From: Pseudonocardia autotrophica
GTDB lineage: Bacteria; Actinomycetota; Actinomycetes; Mycobacteriales; Pseudonocardiaceae
Direction: 5' to 3'
Assembly (NCBI RefSeq): GCF_000717175.1
Contig: NZ_JNYD01000006.1
Coordinates: 327,608 to 391,607 of the forward strand
DNA: 64,000 nt
Below are positions 8,386 to 17,276 of this stretch, piece after piece (within the stretch, counting starts at the first letter, position 1; each line of letters begins with the position of its first letter). Below the pieces are notes generated by a model. The model was not told where the DNA came from. It did no database searches and saw only the letters and a list, made by a program, of their open reading frames with translations. A program made the position numbers and the translations under genes.

Positions 8386-8883
8386 TCAGGCGCCCAGGGC
8401 GCTGTGAGTGCCGAAGACCCGCCGGTGATAGATCAAGGGACTGGCCATCGAGGCTGCGGCGTTGACGACCCGCCCCAGAACGACCGTGTGGTCACCACCG
8501 GCGACGAAGTCGCTGGTCTCGCACGCCAACCACCCCGACGCCGCCTCGAGACTCGGCAGTCCGGCCCGGGCCGTCCACTCGACGCCGTCGAACTTCTCGA
8601 CACCTTTGGCCGCGAAGCGGGAGGCGAGCCCGGCCTGCTCGCTCGCGAGCACGTTCACGCCGAACCTGCCCTCGCGCCTGACGATCGCCAGCAGGTCGGA
8701 CCGCTCGTCGAGCGCGATCATCACCATCGCAGGCTGCAGCGACAGGGACGCGAAGGCGCTGACCGTCGTGCCGTGCGGACGCTCCCCGTCGAGCGCGGTG
8801 ATGACCGTGACCGGTGTGCAGACCCCGGCCATGACCTCGAGGAAGCTCTCCTGCAGCTGGTCGTCCATTCCGCCGCCGGTCAT
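8386..8883 (-). CDS. Flavin reductase family protein
   Basis: 165 aa, the usual length for the small FMN-binding split-barrel reductases (DIM6/NTAB type). VCTPVTVITALDGERPHGTT and SAFASLSLQPAMVMIALD match the conserved flavin-binding region, and GGDHTVVLGRV the C-terminal GxDHxxxxGxV block. It reduces FMN or FAD with NAD(P)H and hands it to a partner monooxygenase. The likely start is ATG 8883 behind a purine-rich AAGGAAGGGG; an in-frame ATG at 8868 is possible. It lies 39 nt downstream of the thiolase gene and is probably co-transcribed with it. Confidence 0.88.
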   Translation of the reverse strand: MTGGGMDDQLQESFLEVMAGVCTPVTVITALDGERPHGTTVSAFASLSLQPAMVMIALDERSDLLAIVRREGRFGVNVLASEQAGLASRFAAKGVEKFDGVEWTARAGLPSLEAASGWLACETSDFVAGGDHTVVLGRVVNAAASMASPLIYHRRVFGTHSALGA

Positions 8884-8922
8884 GACCCCACCCCTTCCTT
8901 CGTCACGTCGCCCTGCATCGCG

Positions 8923-10149
8923 TCAGCTGAGCCGCTCGTAGAGGATCGCCATGCCCTGCCCACCACCGACGCACATGGTCTCCAGACCGATGCTCTTGTC
9001 CTTCGCGCGCAGGCCGTTGAGCAGCGTGGTGGTGATGCGGACGCCGGTCATGCCGAACGGGTGGCCGACGGCGATGGCTCCACCGTGGACGTTGAGCTTG
9101 TCGCCGAACGGGTCGATGCCCAGGTCCCGCGCGGAGGGGATGACCTGCGCGGCGAAGGCCTCGTTGATCTCGACGAGGTCGACGTCGTCGATGGTCATGC
9201 CGGCCCGGGCGAGGGCCTGCTTGGACGCCTCGACCGGGCCGTAGCCCATGATCTCCGGGGACAGGCCGGTGACGCCGGTGGAGATCACCCGGGCCAGCGG
9301 GGTCAAGCCCAGGTCCCGGGCCTTGGTGTCGGACATGACGATCAGGGCGGCGGCGCCGTCGTTGAGTGGGCAGCAGTTGCCGGCGGTGACGGACCCGTCG
9401 GGGCGGAAGACCGGCTTGAGCTGGGAGACCGCGTCGTAGGTGACGCCGGCGCGCGGGCCGTCGTCGGTGCTCGCGACGGTGCCGTCGGGCAGGATGACGG
9501 GGGTGATCTCGCGGGCGTAGAAGCCGTCGGCGATGGCATGCTCGGCGAGGTTCTGGGACCGGACGGCGTAGCGGTCCATGTCCTCGCGGGTCACGCCGAG
9601 GATGCGCGCGACGTTCTCCGCCGTCTGGCCCATTGCGATGTAGACGTCGGGGAGCTCCCCGTCGGCACGGGGGTCGGTCCAGGTTTCGGCGCCGGACTCG
9701 GCGATGGCGGAGGTGCGGGCCTCCGCCTCGGCGAAGAGGGGGTTGTGGGTGCCGGGCAGGTCGTCGGAGCTGCCCCTGTCCAAGCGCGACACCGTCTCCA
9801 CGCCCGCGGAGACGAACACGTCGCCCTCGCCCGCCCGGATGGCGTGGAACGCCATCCGGGTCGTCTGCACTGACGAGGAGCAGTAGCGCGTGACGGTGGC
9901 GCCGGGAACGGTGTCCAGGCCGAGCTGGACGGCGACGACCCGGGCGAGGTTGTGGCCCTGCTCGCCGCCGGGCAGCCCGCAGCCCAGCAGCAGGTCGTCG
10001 ATCTCCGAGGGGTCCAGGCCGGGGACCTGGTCGAGGGCGGCCCGGACGATCTGGGTGGTGAGGTCGTCGGGGCGCATGTCCTTCAGCGAACCCTTGCGGG
10101 CGCGGCCGATGGGCGAGCGAGCGGCGGCGACGATCACGGCGTCGGGCAC
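8923..10149 (-). CDS. Thiolase (acetyl-CoA acyltransferase)
   Basis: 408 aa. All three catalytic elements are present: nucleophile Cys90 in RYCSSSVQTTRMA, His363 in GHPFGMTG and Cys393 in ETMCVGGGQGMA, so this is a functional degradative or biosynthetic thiolase. It would cleave a 3-ketoacyl-CoA with CoA. GTG 10149 follows GGAGG by 6 nt. About 150 nt upstream is a TTGACC-N18-TAGAGT promoter followed by one of the eight shared palindromic boxes (10301-10320), linking this gene with the clusters at 15-39 kb. Confidence 0.93.
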   Translation of the reverse strand: MPDAVIVAAARSPIGRARKGSLKDMRPDDLTTQIVRAALDQVPGLDPSEIDDLLLGCGLPGGEQGHNLARVVAVQLGLDTVPGATVTRYCSSSVQTTRMAFHAIRAGEGDVFVSAGVETVSRLDRGSSDDLPGTHNPLFAEAEARTSAIAESGAETWTDPRADGELPDVYIAMGQTAENVARILGVTREDMDRYAVRSQNLAEHAIADGFYAREITPVILPDGTVASTDDGPRAGVTYDAVSQLKPVFRPDGSVTAGNCCPLNDGAAALIVMSDTKARDLGLTPLARVISTGVTGLSPEIMGYGPVEASKQALARAGMTIDDVDLVEINEAFAAQVIPSARDLGIDPFGDKLNVHGGAIAVGHPFGMTGVRITTTLLNGLRAKDKSIGLETMCVGGGQGMAILYERLS

Positions 10150-10300
10150 GAGGTCCTCCGGGTGTCAGGTGGCGCGGCGGAACCCGGCGCCGAGCACGAC
10201 GGCGCCGAGCAGTCGACCCCACGGAGGCGACCGCGGCTGAACCGGTCGAGGCCGGTGTCCGGTCCGGAGCACGGGCTCCTAAGGCCATCGCCTGCGATTT

Positions 10301-10320
10301 TCGACCGCCCAGTCGGTCGA
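10301..10320 (-). promoter_or_regulatory. Shared operator box (copy a) of the thiolase promoter
   Basis: TCGACCGCCCAGTCGGTCGA; arms TCGACCG/CGGTCGA are perfect inverted repeats. On the minus strand a -35 TTGACC (10353-10358) and -10 TAGAGT (10329-10334) are 18 nt apart, and the box starts 8 nt after the -10, so a bound repressor would block transcription of the thiolase. The remainder of the 10150-10513 gap shows only a weak leftward reading frame near 10430-10500 with no recognisable product. Confidence 0.75.
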
Positions 10321-10513
10321 CTCCGGGGACTCTAACCGGCAGTGTGCGGGAGGGTCAAAAGCCATGTGACGGGGCGAACACGTGACCGCGGCGAGTCTCG
10401 GCACCGAGGTCCTCAGCGAACACCCGCCGTGCCGCCCGCTGCCGGGAGGTCGACGAAGGAAGGCTTGGCGGCCTGCACGGCGGAGGCATGGTCGACCGTG
10501 TCGGCCCCGCCCG

Positions 10514-11839
10514 TCAGGCGCTCGGTGGGAGGAACGTCGGGCGCATCTCGACTCCGTCCTGCAGCGCCCGGGAGCGCGGCGCGAGGGCGTTGCGCACCAT
10601 GGCACGCGCCGTCCGCACCACCACTCCCGGGTCGCGGCGCGCGTCGGACCACTCCGCGGTCTGGTTCAGCGCGCCGAGCACGAACATCCGCACCATGTGC
10701 AGGTCGGGGGAGCCACCCAGGCTGCCGGACGGGGTCGCGGCGTCGAGCAGGTCTCGCCAGACCGCGCCGTACTCGGCCTCGGCGGCACGCTGTCGTGTGC
10801 GCATCTCGACCGGGAGCTGACCCGTGTTGCGGATCGTGGCCACGGTGAAGTCCGGCGACGACAGGCAGAAGGAAAGATGGGCCTCGACGGCGCGGTCGAT
10901 CCGGTCCAGCGGCGACGCCGTCGCCGGCAACGTCTCGAGCGCGGTCAGCACGTGGGCTTGGGTGATCACGACCCCGGTCCGCACGACCTCCTCGATCAGG
11001 TCCTCGCGTGACGGGAAGTGGTAGTACAACGACGCGGCACGCATGCCGGCCTCCCGCGCGACGTCCGTCAATCGCGTGCCTGCGTATCCCCGCCGTCGGA
11101 GGACCGCCGCGGCGGCCTCGAGCACCCGCCGTCTGCTGCGCACCGACTTCCGTTCGCCGACCGCAGTCGCCGCCGCGGGAGGCGCGATCGGTGGGAACTC
11201 GCCCGGCGCCACGTCGGTACGGCCGGTCAGTGCGTCGTGAACGAACGCCTGCGCCGCGGCCACCAGGTCCCGGGGGTTGCCGCGCGACGGATCCCACCAT
11301 TCACACGTCCAGTTGAGTGCGCCGATGACCAACATCCGTGCGGCGTGCACGTCCAGCGCCGGGTTGAGGAATCCCGCGGTCGCGGCGGTGGCGAAGAGCT
11401 CCCGCCACACCGCGCCGTACTCCCGGCGCAGGGCCACCTGCCGTTCCTGCACGTCCGGCGGCAGCTGGGCGAAGTTGCGGATGGAGGCGGCCGCGTAGGA
11501 CGACGTCGTGAGCACGTAGTCGAGGTGGGCGGCCACCGCCGCTCGCAGCCGCTGCTCGGGGTCCGGGCCCACCCGCGCGAGCGCCTCCTGGACGTGCGCC
11601 AGCACGGCACGCTGTCCGGTGGCGATGACCTCCTCGATCATGTCGTCCCGGGACGCGAAGTGGTAGTAGAGCGCGGGGCCCTGCATCTGCGCGAGATCGG
11701 CGACGTCCCCGATCCTGGTCTCCGCGTAACCCCGTTCAGTCAGGATCGTGGCCGCGGCGTCGAGGATGCGGGCGCGGGTCACGACGGACTTGGTTCGTTC
11801 CCGGTGCGGTCTCGCCGAGCCCGCTGTCTCCCTCCCCAC
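10514..11839 (-). CDS. Tandem double TetR family regulator
   Basis: 441 aa containing two complete TetR proteins in one chain. Repeat 1 (about 20-225) has helix-turn-helix TRARILDAAATILTERGYAE and LALYYHF-type recognition region GPALYYHFASRDDMIEEV; repeat 2 (about 230-441) has SRRRVLEAAAAVLRRRGYAG and AASLYYHFPSREDLIEEV. Both halves also share the C-terminal pattern GALNxTxEW. The halves are diverged, so the fusion is old. One chain could act like a pseudo-dimer. GTG 11839 is the upstream-most plausible start. It sits next to a decayed SnoaL gene and upstream of the thiolase box. Confidence 0.9.
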   Translation of the reverse strand: MGRETAGSARPHRERTKSVVTRARILDAAATILTERGYAETRIGDVADLAQMQGPALYYHFASRDDMIEEVIATGQRAVLAHVQEALARVGPDPEQRLRAAVAAHLDYVLTTSSYAAASIRNFAQLPPDVQERQVALRREYGAVWRELFATAATAGFLNPALDVHAARMLVIGALNWTCEWWDPSRGNPRDLVAAAQAFVHDALTGRTDVAPGEFPPIAPPAAATAVGERKSVRSRRRVLEAAAAVLRRRGYAGTRLTDVAREAGMRAASLYYHFPSREDLIEEVVRTGVVITQAHVLTALETLPATASPLDRIDRAVEAHLSFCLSSPDFTVATIRNTGQLPVEMRTRQRAAEAEYGAVWRDLLDAATPSGSLGGSPDLHMVRMFVLGALNQTAEWSDARRDPGVVVRTARAMVRNALAPRSRALQDGVEMRPTFLPPSA

Positions 11840-11863
11840 GCCGACATCATAGGAAGCGCGAGG

Positions 11864-12296
11864 TCAGCCCACCGGTACACCCGCCTGGTCCAGGACGGTT
11901 GCAAGGTCCCAGAAGTCCTGGTGAGCGGTCAACAGACCGTCTCCGCGGTAGCGGCACACCACCACACCGGGCACCGAGAAGGAGGCCGAGCCGACATCCA
12001 CCAGGGCACCGGAGCGCAGCCGCAACGGGCCGCCGACCGTGCCGGACCACACCCACTCGGAGTAGAGCCTTCCGGCCGCGGCGTGCGTGGCCGAACTCGA
12101 TCACCGAGTCGGGGGCGATGCGCGACATGAAGCGGTGGAACCGCGCGATCTCCTGGTGCCCGGTGTAGACCGTGCCTATCGCCACGTCCGTGCAGACACC
12201 GTCCGCCGCGAAGAACGCGAGCAGCTATCCCGGCGTCCCGAACCAGGCTTTGGAGTACGCCGTCGCGAAATCCGACGCGCTCGGATGCAGGGTCAT
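11864..12296 (-). pseudogene. Decayed SnoaL/NTF2-like gene (nonsense codon plus frameshift)
   Basis: The ATG at 12296 overlaps the stop of the ligase gene (ATGA). Translation gives MTLHPSASDFATAYSKAWFG with TPG, then a TAG at codon 24 (12225-12227), then LLAFFAADGVCTDVAIGTVY and TGHQEIARFHRFMSRIAPDS, and, after a frameshift near 12080, AAAGRLYSEWVWSGTVGGPL continuing to VPVG and stop at 11864. Joined, this is a complete NTF2-fold protein of about 140 residues with the FFAADG and HQEI blocks of SnoaL-like polyketide-cyclase/isomerase relatives. Two independent lesions make a sequencing error unlikely. Confidence 0.8.
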
Positions 12297-13933
12297 GCCA
12301 GCTCCTCCAGTCGGCCCCCGGTCGCCTGCTCGACGATCCGGAACTTCTGTACCTTCTGGGTGGGGGTCAGCGGGAACTCCTCGGTGACGAACCACCGCTC
12401 GGGCACCTTGAAGGGCGACAGCCGCTCGCGGCAGTGTGCCACCAGCGCGGCCCTCAGGTCGCCGGGGCGCTCGCCCCGCACCCGGACAGCGGCGCCGACG
12501 ATCTCGCCGCTGCGCTCGTCCGGAATGCCGAACACCGCCGCCTCGAGCACCGCCTCGTGCTCGACGAGACAGGACTCGATCTCCGCGGGCGCGATGTTCT
12601 CGCCCTTGCGGATGATCAGCTCCTTGAGCCTGCCCGTCAGCCGGATGTAACCGCGCTCGTCCATCGCACCGAGGTCACCGGTGTGGACGAACCCCTGCGC
12701 GTCGACTGTCGCGGCGGTGGCGGCCGGATCGTGCAGGTACTCGATCATCTGCTGGTAGCCGCGGGCGCAGATCTCGCCCGACACCCCCAGCGGGACGATC
12801 TCGCCGGTCGTCGGGTCGGTGATCTTCACGGCGACCTGCGGAAGCGGGTGGCCGACGGTTTGCAGCTGGTCTGCCCGGGAGTCCCCGGGGCGGGTCGCGG
12901 TCAGCACCGGAGCCAACTCCGTCTGACCGAACAGGTTGATCACGGAAGCGCCGAACACCTGCTCCGCAGCCTCGATCATCGAGGGCGGGACGTTGGAGGC
13001 GCCCCCCAGCACCGTGGTCAGTCGCGGCGCGGGTACGCCCGACGTGCGCTGGACCTCCAGCAGGGCGCCCAGCACCGCGGGAACGTAGAACAGCACGGTG
13101 GCGGACTCGCGCCGCATCGCCTCCAGCACGGGGCCCGGGGCGAACTGCTCGATCAGGATCTCGGTGCCGCCCACCCACAGCGGACCCAACGTTCCGATCA
13201 CACAGGCGGCGGTGTGGAACATCGGCAACGGGTTGACACAGACCGCGCCCGGCTCGACGCCGACGTTCTCGAGGGTGAGCCGGGCGACGTTCACCAGCGA
13301 ACGGTGGCGCAGCAGCACACCCTTCGGACGACCGGTGGTCCCGGACGTGTACTGCAACATCACCGGCCGGTCCGGATCGGTCGGGGCGGCCGCCAGCACC
13401 GCGGGATCGGCGTCATCCGCGCGCCACCGCGGCGTCTCGCCGAGGCTGACGACCGTGAGGCCCGGGACGGTGGCGCCCATCTGCTTGGCGACCGACGCCA
13501 TGTCGTAGTCCCGGCTGAGGTCGGCGTGCAGCAGCACCGTCGCGCCGGAGTGCCGCAAGCAGTACTCCAGCTCCGCACCGCGCAGCACGGGGTTCAGTGC
13601 CACGAGCGTGACCCCCGCCAGCGCTGCCCCGTACTGCACGAGCGGCCACTCGACCACGTTCGGCGCCCACATCGCGACGAAGTCTCCGGGTGCGGCGAGA
13701 CGGGACAGCGCGGTGGCGACCCGGCAGGCCTCCGCGTGGAGCTCGGCGTAGGTCAGCCGACGCGGTTCGCCCGACCCGTGCCGGGTGCCGATCAGTGCGA
13801 TCCGGTCGGGGTGGGCTTCGGCGCGCAGACCGAGCAGGCTGCCGACGGTCAGGTCGACCAGCGGAACCGACGTGTCGGCGGGCAGCTCCGCGAGGGCGGG
13901 GCCTGCGGACGTGGGGGCGTGCGGCGACGACAT
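12293..13933 (-). CDS. Acyl-CoA synthetase (AMP-dependent ligase, FadD-like)
   Basis: 546 aa. P-loop YTSGTTGRPKGVLL, FGQTEL, TGDLGAMDERGYIRLTGRLK and the C-terminal TPTQKVQKFR (catalytic Lys) mark a complete ANL-superfamily ligase that converts a carboxylic acid to its CoA thioester with ATP. The ATG at 13933 follows GGAGG; longer in-frame starts run into the AT-rich promoter region around 13970-14000. Its stop overlaps the start of the decayed SnoaL gene, so that gene was once its operon partner. Substrate class not predictable. Confidence 0.92.
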   Translation of the reverse strand: MSSPHAPTSAGPALAELPADTSVPLVDLTVGSLLGLRAEAHPDRIALIGTRHGSGEPRRLTYAELHAEACRVATALSRLAAPGDFVAMWAPNVVEWPLVQYGAALAGVTLVALNPVLRGAELEYCLRHSGATVLLHADLSRDYDMASVAKQMGATVPGLTVVSLGETPRWRADDADPAVLAAAPTDPDRPVMLQYTSGTTGRPKGVLLRHRSLVNVARLTLENVGVEPGAVCVNPLPMFHTAACVIGTLGPLWVGGTEILIEQFAPGPVLEAMRRESATVLFYVPAVLGALLEVQRTSGVPAPRLTTVLGGASNVPPSMIEAAEQVFGASVINLFGQTELAPVLTATRPGDSRADQLQTVGHPLPQVAVKITDPTTGEIVPLGVSGEICARGYQQMIEYLHDPAATAATVDAQGFVHTGDLGAMDERGYIRLTGRLKELIIRKGENIAPAEIESCLVEHEAVLEAAVFGIPDERSGEIVGAAVRVRGERPGDLRAALVAHCRERLSPFKVPERWFVTEEFPLTPTQKVQKFRIVEQATGGRLEELA

Positions 13934-14161
13934 CGTCGGGACCTCCGGGTGAGTACTGCGCGGGGGCCCGAATTTAACATGGATACAAAACTGGCGATAG
14001 GGCTGTCGCGCGGCGAAGCCACCGTCCACGAGTTGGTCCGAGCCGGCCACGGGCGGGGGAGGCCGGAGGATACGACGAGGGCGATCACCTCGGGCCGGCC
14101 GGCCCGAGGCGTGCTGCGCCCTCATCGCCGGTGACCGGCGCGACCTTCCCGCCCGGTCCGG

Positions 14162-14920
14162 TCAGGACAGCTCCCTCGTCCGTACCCAGTCGTCGATCAT
14201 CGCAGCCGACGCCGCCGGGTCCTCGGACATCCAGAAATGGCTCAGCCCGGGCAGCTCGCGCAGCTCCGCGCCCAGCGCGGCGGCGACCTCGTCGGCGCGG
14301 GCCCGATCGTCGAAGGGATCCGCGGTCGCCGCCAGCACGAGACCCGGCCTGGCCGTCCCGCCCGGGTCCGCGATACCCCAGTGGGCGTGGACGTTCGGCA
14401 CGGCCGAGCGGTACAGGTCCAGGATCGCCGCACCCATCCGGGCATCGAAGTGCTCGGCCATCAGACGCGCGTCCGAGGCGGTGGCGCCGAGCTGCGTCAA
14501 CGAGTCGACGAACGCCGGCACCCGGCCCGCAGTCGACTCGGCGAGGGTGTCCCGCACCCAGTCCTCGCCCGTTCCCGGCGTCTGCCAGAGCCGGGCGAAG
14601 CGGTGCCACTCGTACGTCGGGTGGGAAGCCGCCGCGATGTCGACCGCCCAGCTGCGGACCCGCTGCGGGAAGGCCGTCGCCGCCCGCAGGACCAGTATCG
14701 AGCCCCAGTCGTGGCCCACGAGGTCGACCGGCTCGTCGAACTCGGCCAGGCGATCGCCGATCCAGGCGATGTGCGCGTCCTTCGACCCGTCGAAGCCCGA
14801 CGGCCGCTCGGTCCCGAAGCCCGGCAGGGCGACCACGGCCGAGTCGCGGTCCAGCCGCTCCCGGACGCCGTCCCAGATCTCGGTGGTCTCCGGTACTCCG
14901 TGAACGAGCACGACGGTCAC
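14162..14920 (-). CDS. Alpha/beta hydrolase with Asp nucleophile (epoxide hydrolase / dehalogenase-like)
   Basis: 252 aa. HGVPETTEIW is the oxyanion-hole region and GHDWGS the nucleophile elbow with Asp in place of Ser, as in epoxide hydrolases and haloalkane dehalogenases; TADPFDD and LSHFWM give the acid and His. GTG 14920 lies behind AAGGAGGAG and its GTGA overlaps the stop of a decayed MaoC-like frame, so it was coupled to that gene before decay. The gene itself looks intact. It is convergent with nothing and is followed leftward by the ligase promoter region. Confidence 0.85.
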   Translation of the reverse strand: MTVVLVHGVPETTEIWDGVRERLDRDSAVVALPGFGTERPSGFDGSKDAHIAWIGDRLAEFDEPVDLVGHDWGSILVLRAATAFPQRVRSWAVDIAAASHPTYEWHRFARLWQTPGTGEDWVRDTLAESTAGRVPAFVDSLTQLGATASDARLMAEHFDARMGAAILDLYRSAVPNVHAHWGIADPGGTARPGLVLAATADPFDDRARADEVAAALGAELRELPGLSHFWMSEDPAASAAMIDDWVRTRELS

Positions 14921-15230
14921 GGCTCCTCCTTCTCCCACAGCACGTTCACGATTGTCGTCACAAGCTCGTCCCCGCTGGTTGCACACGGCGTAGTCCAGCT
15001 CGACCACAAGCTCGCCCGGCAGGGCGAAGGGGCGCGGAGGGTGCGGATGCCGGCGACGTGGATGGTGTCGCCCGGACGGACCGGGGCGAGGGTCCGCACG
15101 CCGCGGGCCCCCGGCCACGCTACCGTTCGCGTCGGGTCCATGATCGGCGTGCGGGTGCTGAGCCCGAGGGCGAGGGTCTGGGCCATCGGCCCCTGCGCGA
15201 CGCGCTGCGTCGAACGGGGTGCCCGCCGCG
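14917..15230 (-). pseudogene. Remnant of a MaoC-like acyl-CoA dehydratase
   Basis: Leftward frames show MAQTLALGLSTRTPIMDPTR with GVRTLAPVRPGDTIHVAG and, in a shifted frame, GELVVELDYAVCNQRG, before returning to DELVTTIVNVLWEKEEP and a stop at 14917. These blocks match the C-terminal hot-dog half of MaoC-type hydratases, including the typical VNVLWEKEE ending. At least two frameshifts disrupt it and its N-terminal half is not visible. The final stop overlaps the start of the intact hydrolase at 14920. Confidence 0.65.
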
Positions 15231-15234
15231 ACGG

Positions 15235-15735
15235 TACGCAGAGCGCCCGCCTGACCCGGGCGGGGTAGGGCGGGCGCGGAGGGGCACCTGCGCAGCCACG
15301 CCCCGTCGAACACCGCGGCGGTCGCGTCGGGCTTCTCCCGGAAACCGGGCAGCAGCGTGGGGCGACACACGACGGGCTCGCCCTCGCCCCCCCGGGGAGG
15401 TCCTCGGCTGTGGCCAGGTCGATCGTCGTGAACACGGCGAGCACTGACAGGTCCGCCACCCCGGACCGGCCAGCCATCTTCGGCTGCATGACGGTGGTCG
15501 ACATCAGCTCGGTCGCGTCCTCCGGGCGGCTCATCGTGAGACCGGCGCCGGACTCGGTCATGCCGTAGCCGGTGAGAATCTCCGTGCTCCCAGTAGCGTC
15601 CTCGCCTTGTCCCGGACCCACGACATCGAGGGGCCGCCGCCGCCGAGAGCGCGGCGAGGAGGGACTGCGGACGCACCTCGCTGCGCTCGGCCTCCTAGAG
15701 GATCGCGTCGGTCATCGCCGGCGCTGCGTCCCAGC
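15235..15735 (-). pseudogene. Remnant of an acyl-CoA synthetase (AMP-dependent ligase)
   Basis: Fragments in several leftward frames: PAMTDAIL-stop-EAERSEVRPQSLLAAL, then GGGGPSMSWVRDKARTLLGA, then ILTGYGMTESGAGLTMSRPE with DATELMSTTV, then GEGEPVVCRPTLLPGFREKP and DATAAVFDGAWLR. The order is that of the middle and C-terminal parts of a FadD-type ligase (GYGMTE block, then the GExxVRGPxxxxGYxxxPEAT region). Multiple frameshifts and a TAG show it is dead. The N-terminal half, including the P-loop, is missing, consistent with a deletion up to the 15.8-kb promoter. Confidence 0.7.
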
Positions 15736-15848
15736 TGGGTCTGCCGGCAGGAGCGACGACCTGATTCCCCTGCCGTCCGTCCGATCGCGGACCGGTGCGG
15801 GAGGTCGCGTTTTCCTCGCGAAATGTAGCCAATCCGGGCGCCACTGCT

Positions 15849-15870
15849 TATCGTCCGACTGGTCGGTTGT
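15849..15870 (+). promoter_or_regulatory. Shared operator box (copy b) at the MHS transporter promoter
   Basis: TCGTCCGACTGGTCGGTTGT (15851-15870). A possible -10 TATCGT at 15849-15854 overlaps the left edge of the box, with a weak -35 TAGCCA 17 nt upstream at 15826-15831. The box lies 18 nt before the transporter start and only 4 nt before its AAGGAGG, so a bound protein could block both initiation and elongation. Confidence 0.65.
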
Positions 15871-15887
15871 CCACAAGGAGGTTGGCA

Positions 15888-17183
15888 ATGGCCGAGGTCG
15901 ATACGGAAGGCGCAGCCGTGCCCGCGGTGCGGCGTGCCGCCCGGCGGGTCGCGGTGGCGAGCATCGTCGGGACGACGATGGAGTTCTACGACTTCACCAT
16001 CTACGGCCTGGCGTCCGCGCTGGTCTTCGGGGACGTGTTCTTCCCTGCGGTGAGTCCGAGCGTCGGGGTGCTCTCCTCGTTCGCCACGTTCGGCGTCGGC
16101 TTCCTCGCGCGCCCGCTGGGCGGGATCCTGTTCGGCCACCTCGGGGACCGGATCGGCCGCAAGAAGGTTCTGGTCGCGACCCTGCTGATGATGGGTGGGG
16201 CGACGGTGCTGATCGGGTGCCTGCCCTCCTTCGGCACGATCGGCTTCTGGGCGCCCACCTTGCTCGTCCTGCTGCGCCTGGCGCAGGGCCTCGCCTACGG
16301 CGGCGAGTGGGGCGGTGCCGTGCTGATGTCGTTCGAGCACGTGCCGCCGCAGCGGCGCGGGTTCTTCGCCAGCCTGCCGCAGACGGGGCTCTCCGCAGGC
16401 TCGATCCTCGGCAACCTGGCGTTCCTGCTGGTGGCGCTACTGCCCGATCCGCAGCTGCAGTCGTGGGGCTGGCGGATCCCGTTCTGGCTCGGGGCCGTCC
16501 TGGTGGTGATCGGGCTGGTCGTGCGGCGTCGGGTCGAGGAAAGCCCGGAGTTCCGGCGGACGGTCGAGGCGGACGACGTCCCGGCTGCACCGCTGCGCGC
16601 CGTGATCCGCAGCCATCCGCGGCAGATCCTGCTGGCGGCCGGGGTCATGGCGGGCATCTCCGTCGGCACCTACGTGACCATCACCTACAGCATCAGCTTC
16701 GCGGGCGGGCTGGGTGTGGAGCATTGGAAGGTGCTCCTGGCGATCTTGGTCAGCAACGTGCTGCAGCTGGTCATGGTGCCGCTCGCGGGGGCCCTGTCCG
16801 ACCGGTACGGCCGGCGCGCGGTCTTCCTGACCGGGATCGCGGTGTGGGCGCTGCTCTCGCTCGGCTTCCTTCCGGCCGTGTCGACCGGCCTGCTCCCGGT
16901 TGTACTGGTGGCGTACCTGGTCCCGTACGGCATCGGGTACGCGCTCACCCAAGGGCCCACGCCTGCGATGTTCGCCGAGGCCTTTGACAGCCGGGTCGGC
17001 TACTCCGGGATCTCGCTCGGCTTCCAGCTCGGCAACCTGGTCGGAGGCTTCGCTCCGTTCCTGGCCGCGCTGGTCTACGAGGCGGTCGGCGAGGCGGTGC
17101 TGGGGGTCTGCGTGTGCGTGCTGCTGTTGCTCGCCGGCGTGTCGGCGTCTGCACTCGTCCGTCTGGCACCGGCCGCCAGGTGA
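15888..17183 (+). CDS. MFS transporter, metabolite:H+ symporter (MHS) family
   Basis: 431 aa with about 12 hydrophobic segments. GTTMEFYDFTIYG in the first helix, GHLGDRIGRKK between helices 2 and 3 and QGLAYGGEWGGAVL in helix 5 are MHS-family signatures (ShiA/ProP/KgtP relatives), which import small acids or zwitterions with protons. The ATG at 15888 has AAGGAGG 6 nt upstream. Shared boxes lie both before (15851) and after (17185) the gene, suggesting that uptake and the following degradation genes are induced together. Its cargo is probably the acid activated by the ligase at 18579. Confidence 0.92.
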   Translation: MAEVDTEGAAVPAVRRAARRVAVASIVGTTMEFYDFTIYGLASALVFGDVFFPAVSPSVGVLSSFATFGVGFLARPLGGILFGHLGDRIGRKKVLVATLLMMGGATVLIGCLPSFGTIGFWAPTLLVLLRLAQGLAYGGEWGGAVLMSFEHVPPQRRGFFASLPQTGLSAGSILGNLAFLLVALLPDPQLQSWGWRIPFWLGAVLVVIGLVVRRRVEESPEFRRTVEADDVPAAPLRAVIRSHPRQILLAAGVMAGISVGTYVTITYSISFAGGLGVEHWKVLLAILVSNVLQLVMVPLAGALSDRYGRRAVFLTGIAVWALLSLGFLPAVSTGLLPVVLVAYLVPYGIGYALTQGPTPAMFAEAFDSRVGYSGISLGFQLGNLVGGFAPFLAALVYEAVGEAVLGVCVCVLLLLAGVSASALVRLAPAAR

Positions 17184-17184
17184 T

Positions 17185-17229
17185 CCGTCCGACTGGTCGG
17201 TTGATCTCAGATGGATCCGTACTTATCGT
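17185..17229 (+). promoter_or_regulatory. Shared operator box (copy c) overlapping the MaoC operon promoter
   Basis: CCGTCCGACTGGTCGGTTGA at 17185-17204. Its right end forms the -35 hexamer TTGATC (17201-17206); 17 nt later is TATCGT (17224-17229). The box begins 2 nt after the transporter stop and so gives the MaoC-ECH-ligase-SnoaL genes an internal, separately controlled promoter. Confidence 0.68.
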
Positions 17230-17276
17230 AAGCGGGCCGGCGCGGAGCAGCGCCGTCGGACGACGAAGGAGTGCAC

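Noticed and set aside
6831..8883. LLM monooxygenase and flavin reductase as a two-component operon
   Set aside because: The genes converge and a dead gene lies between them, so joint transcription is impossible; functional pairing remains only a possibility.
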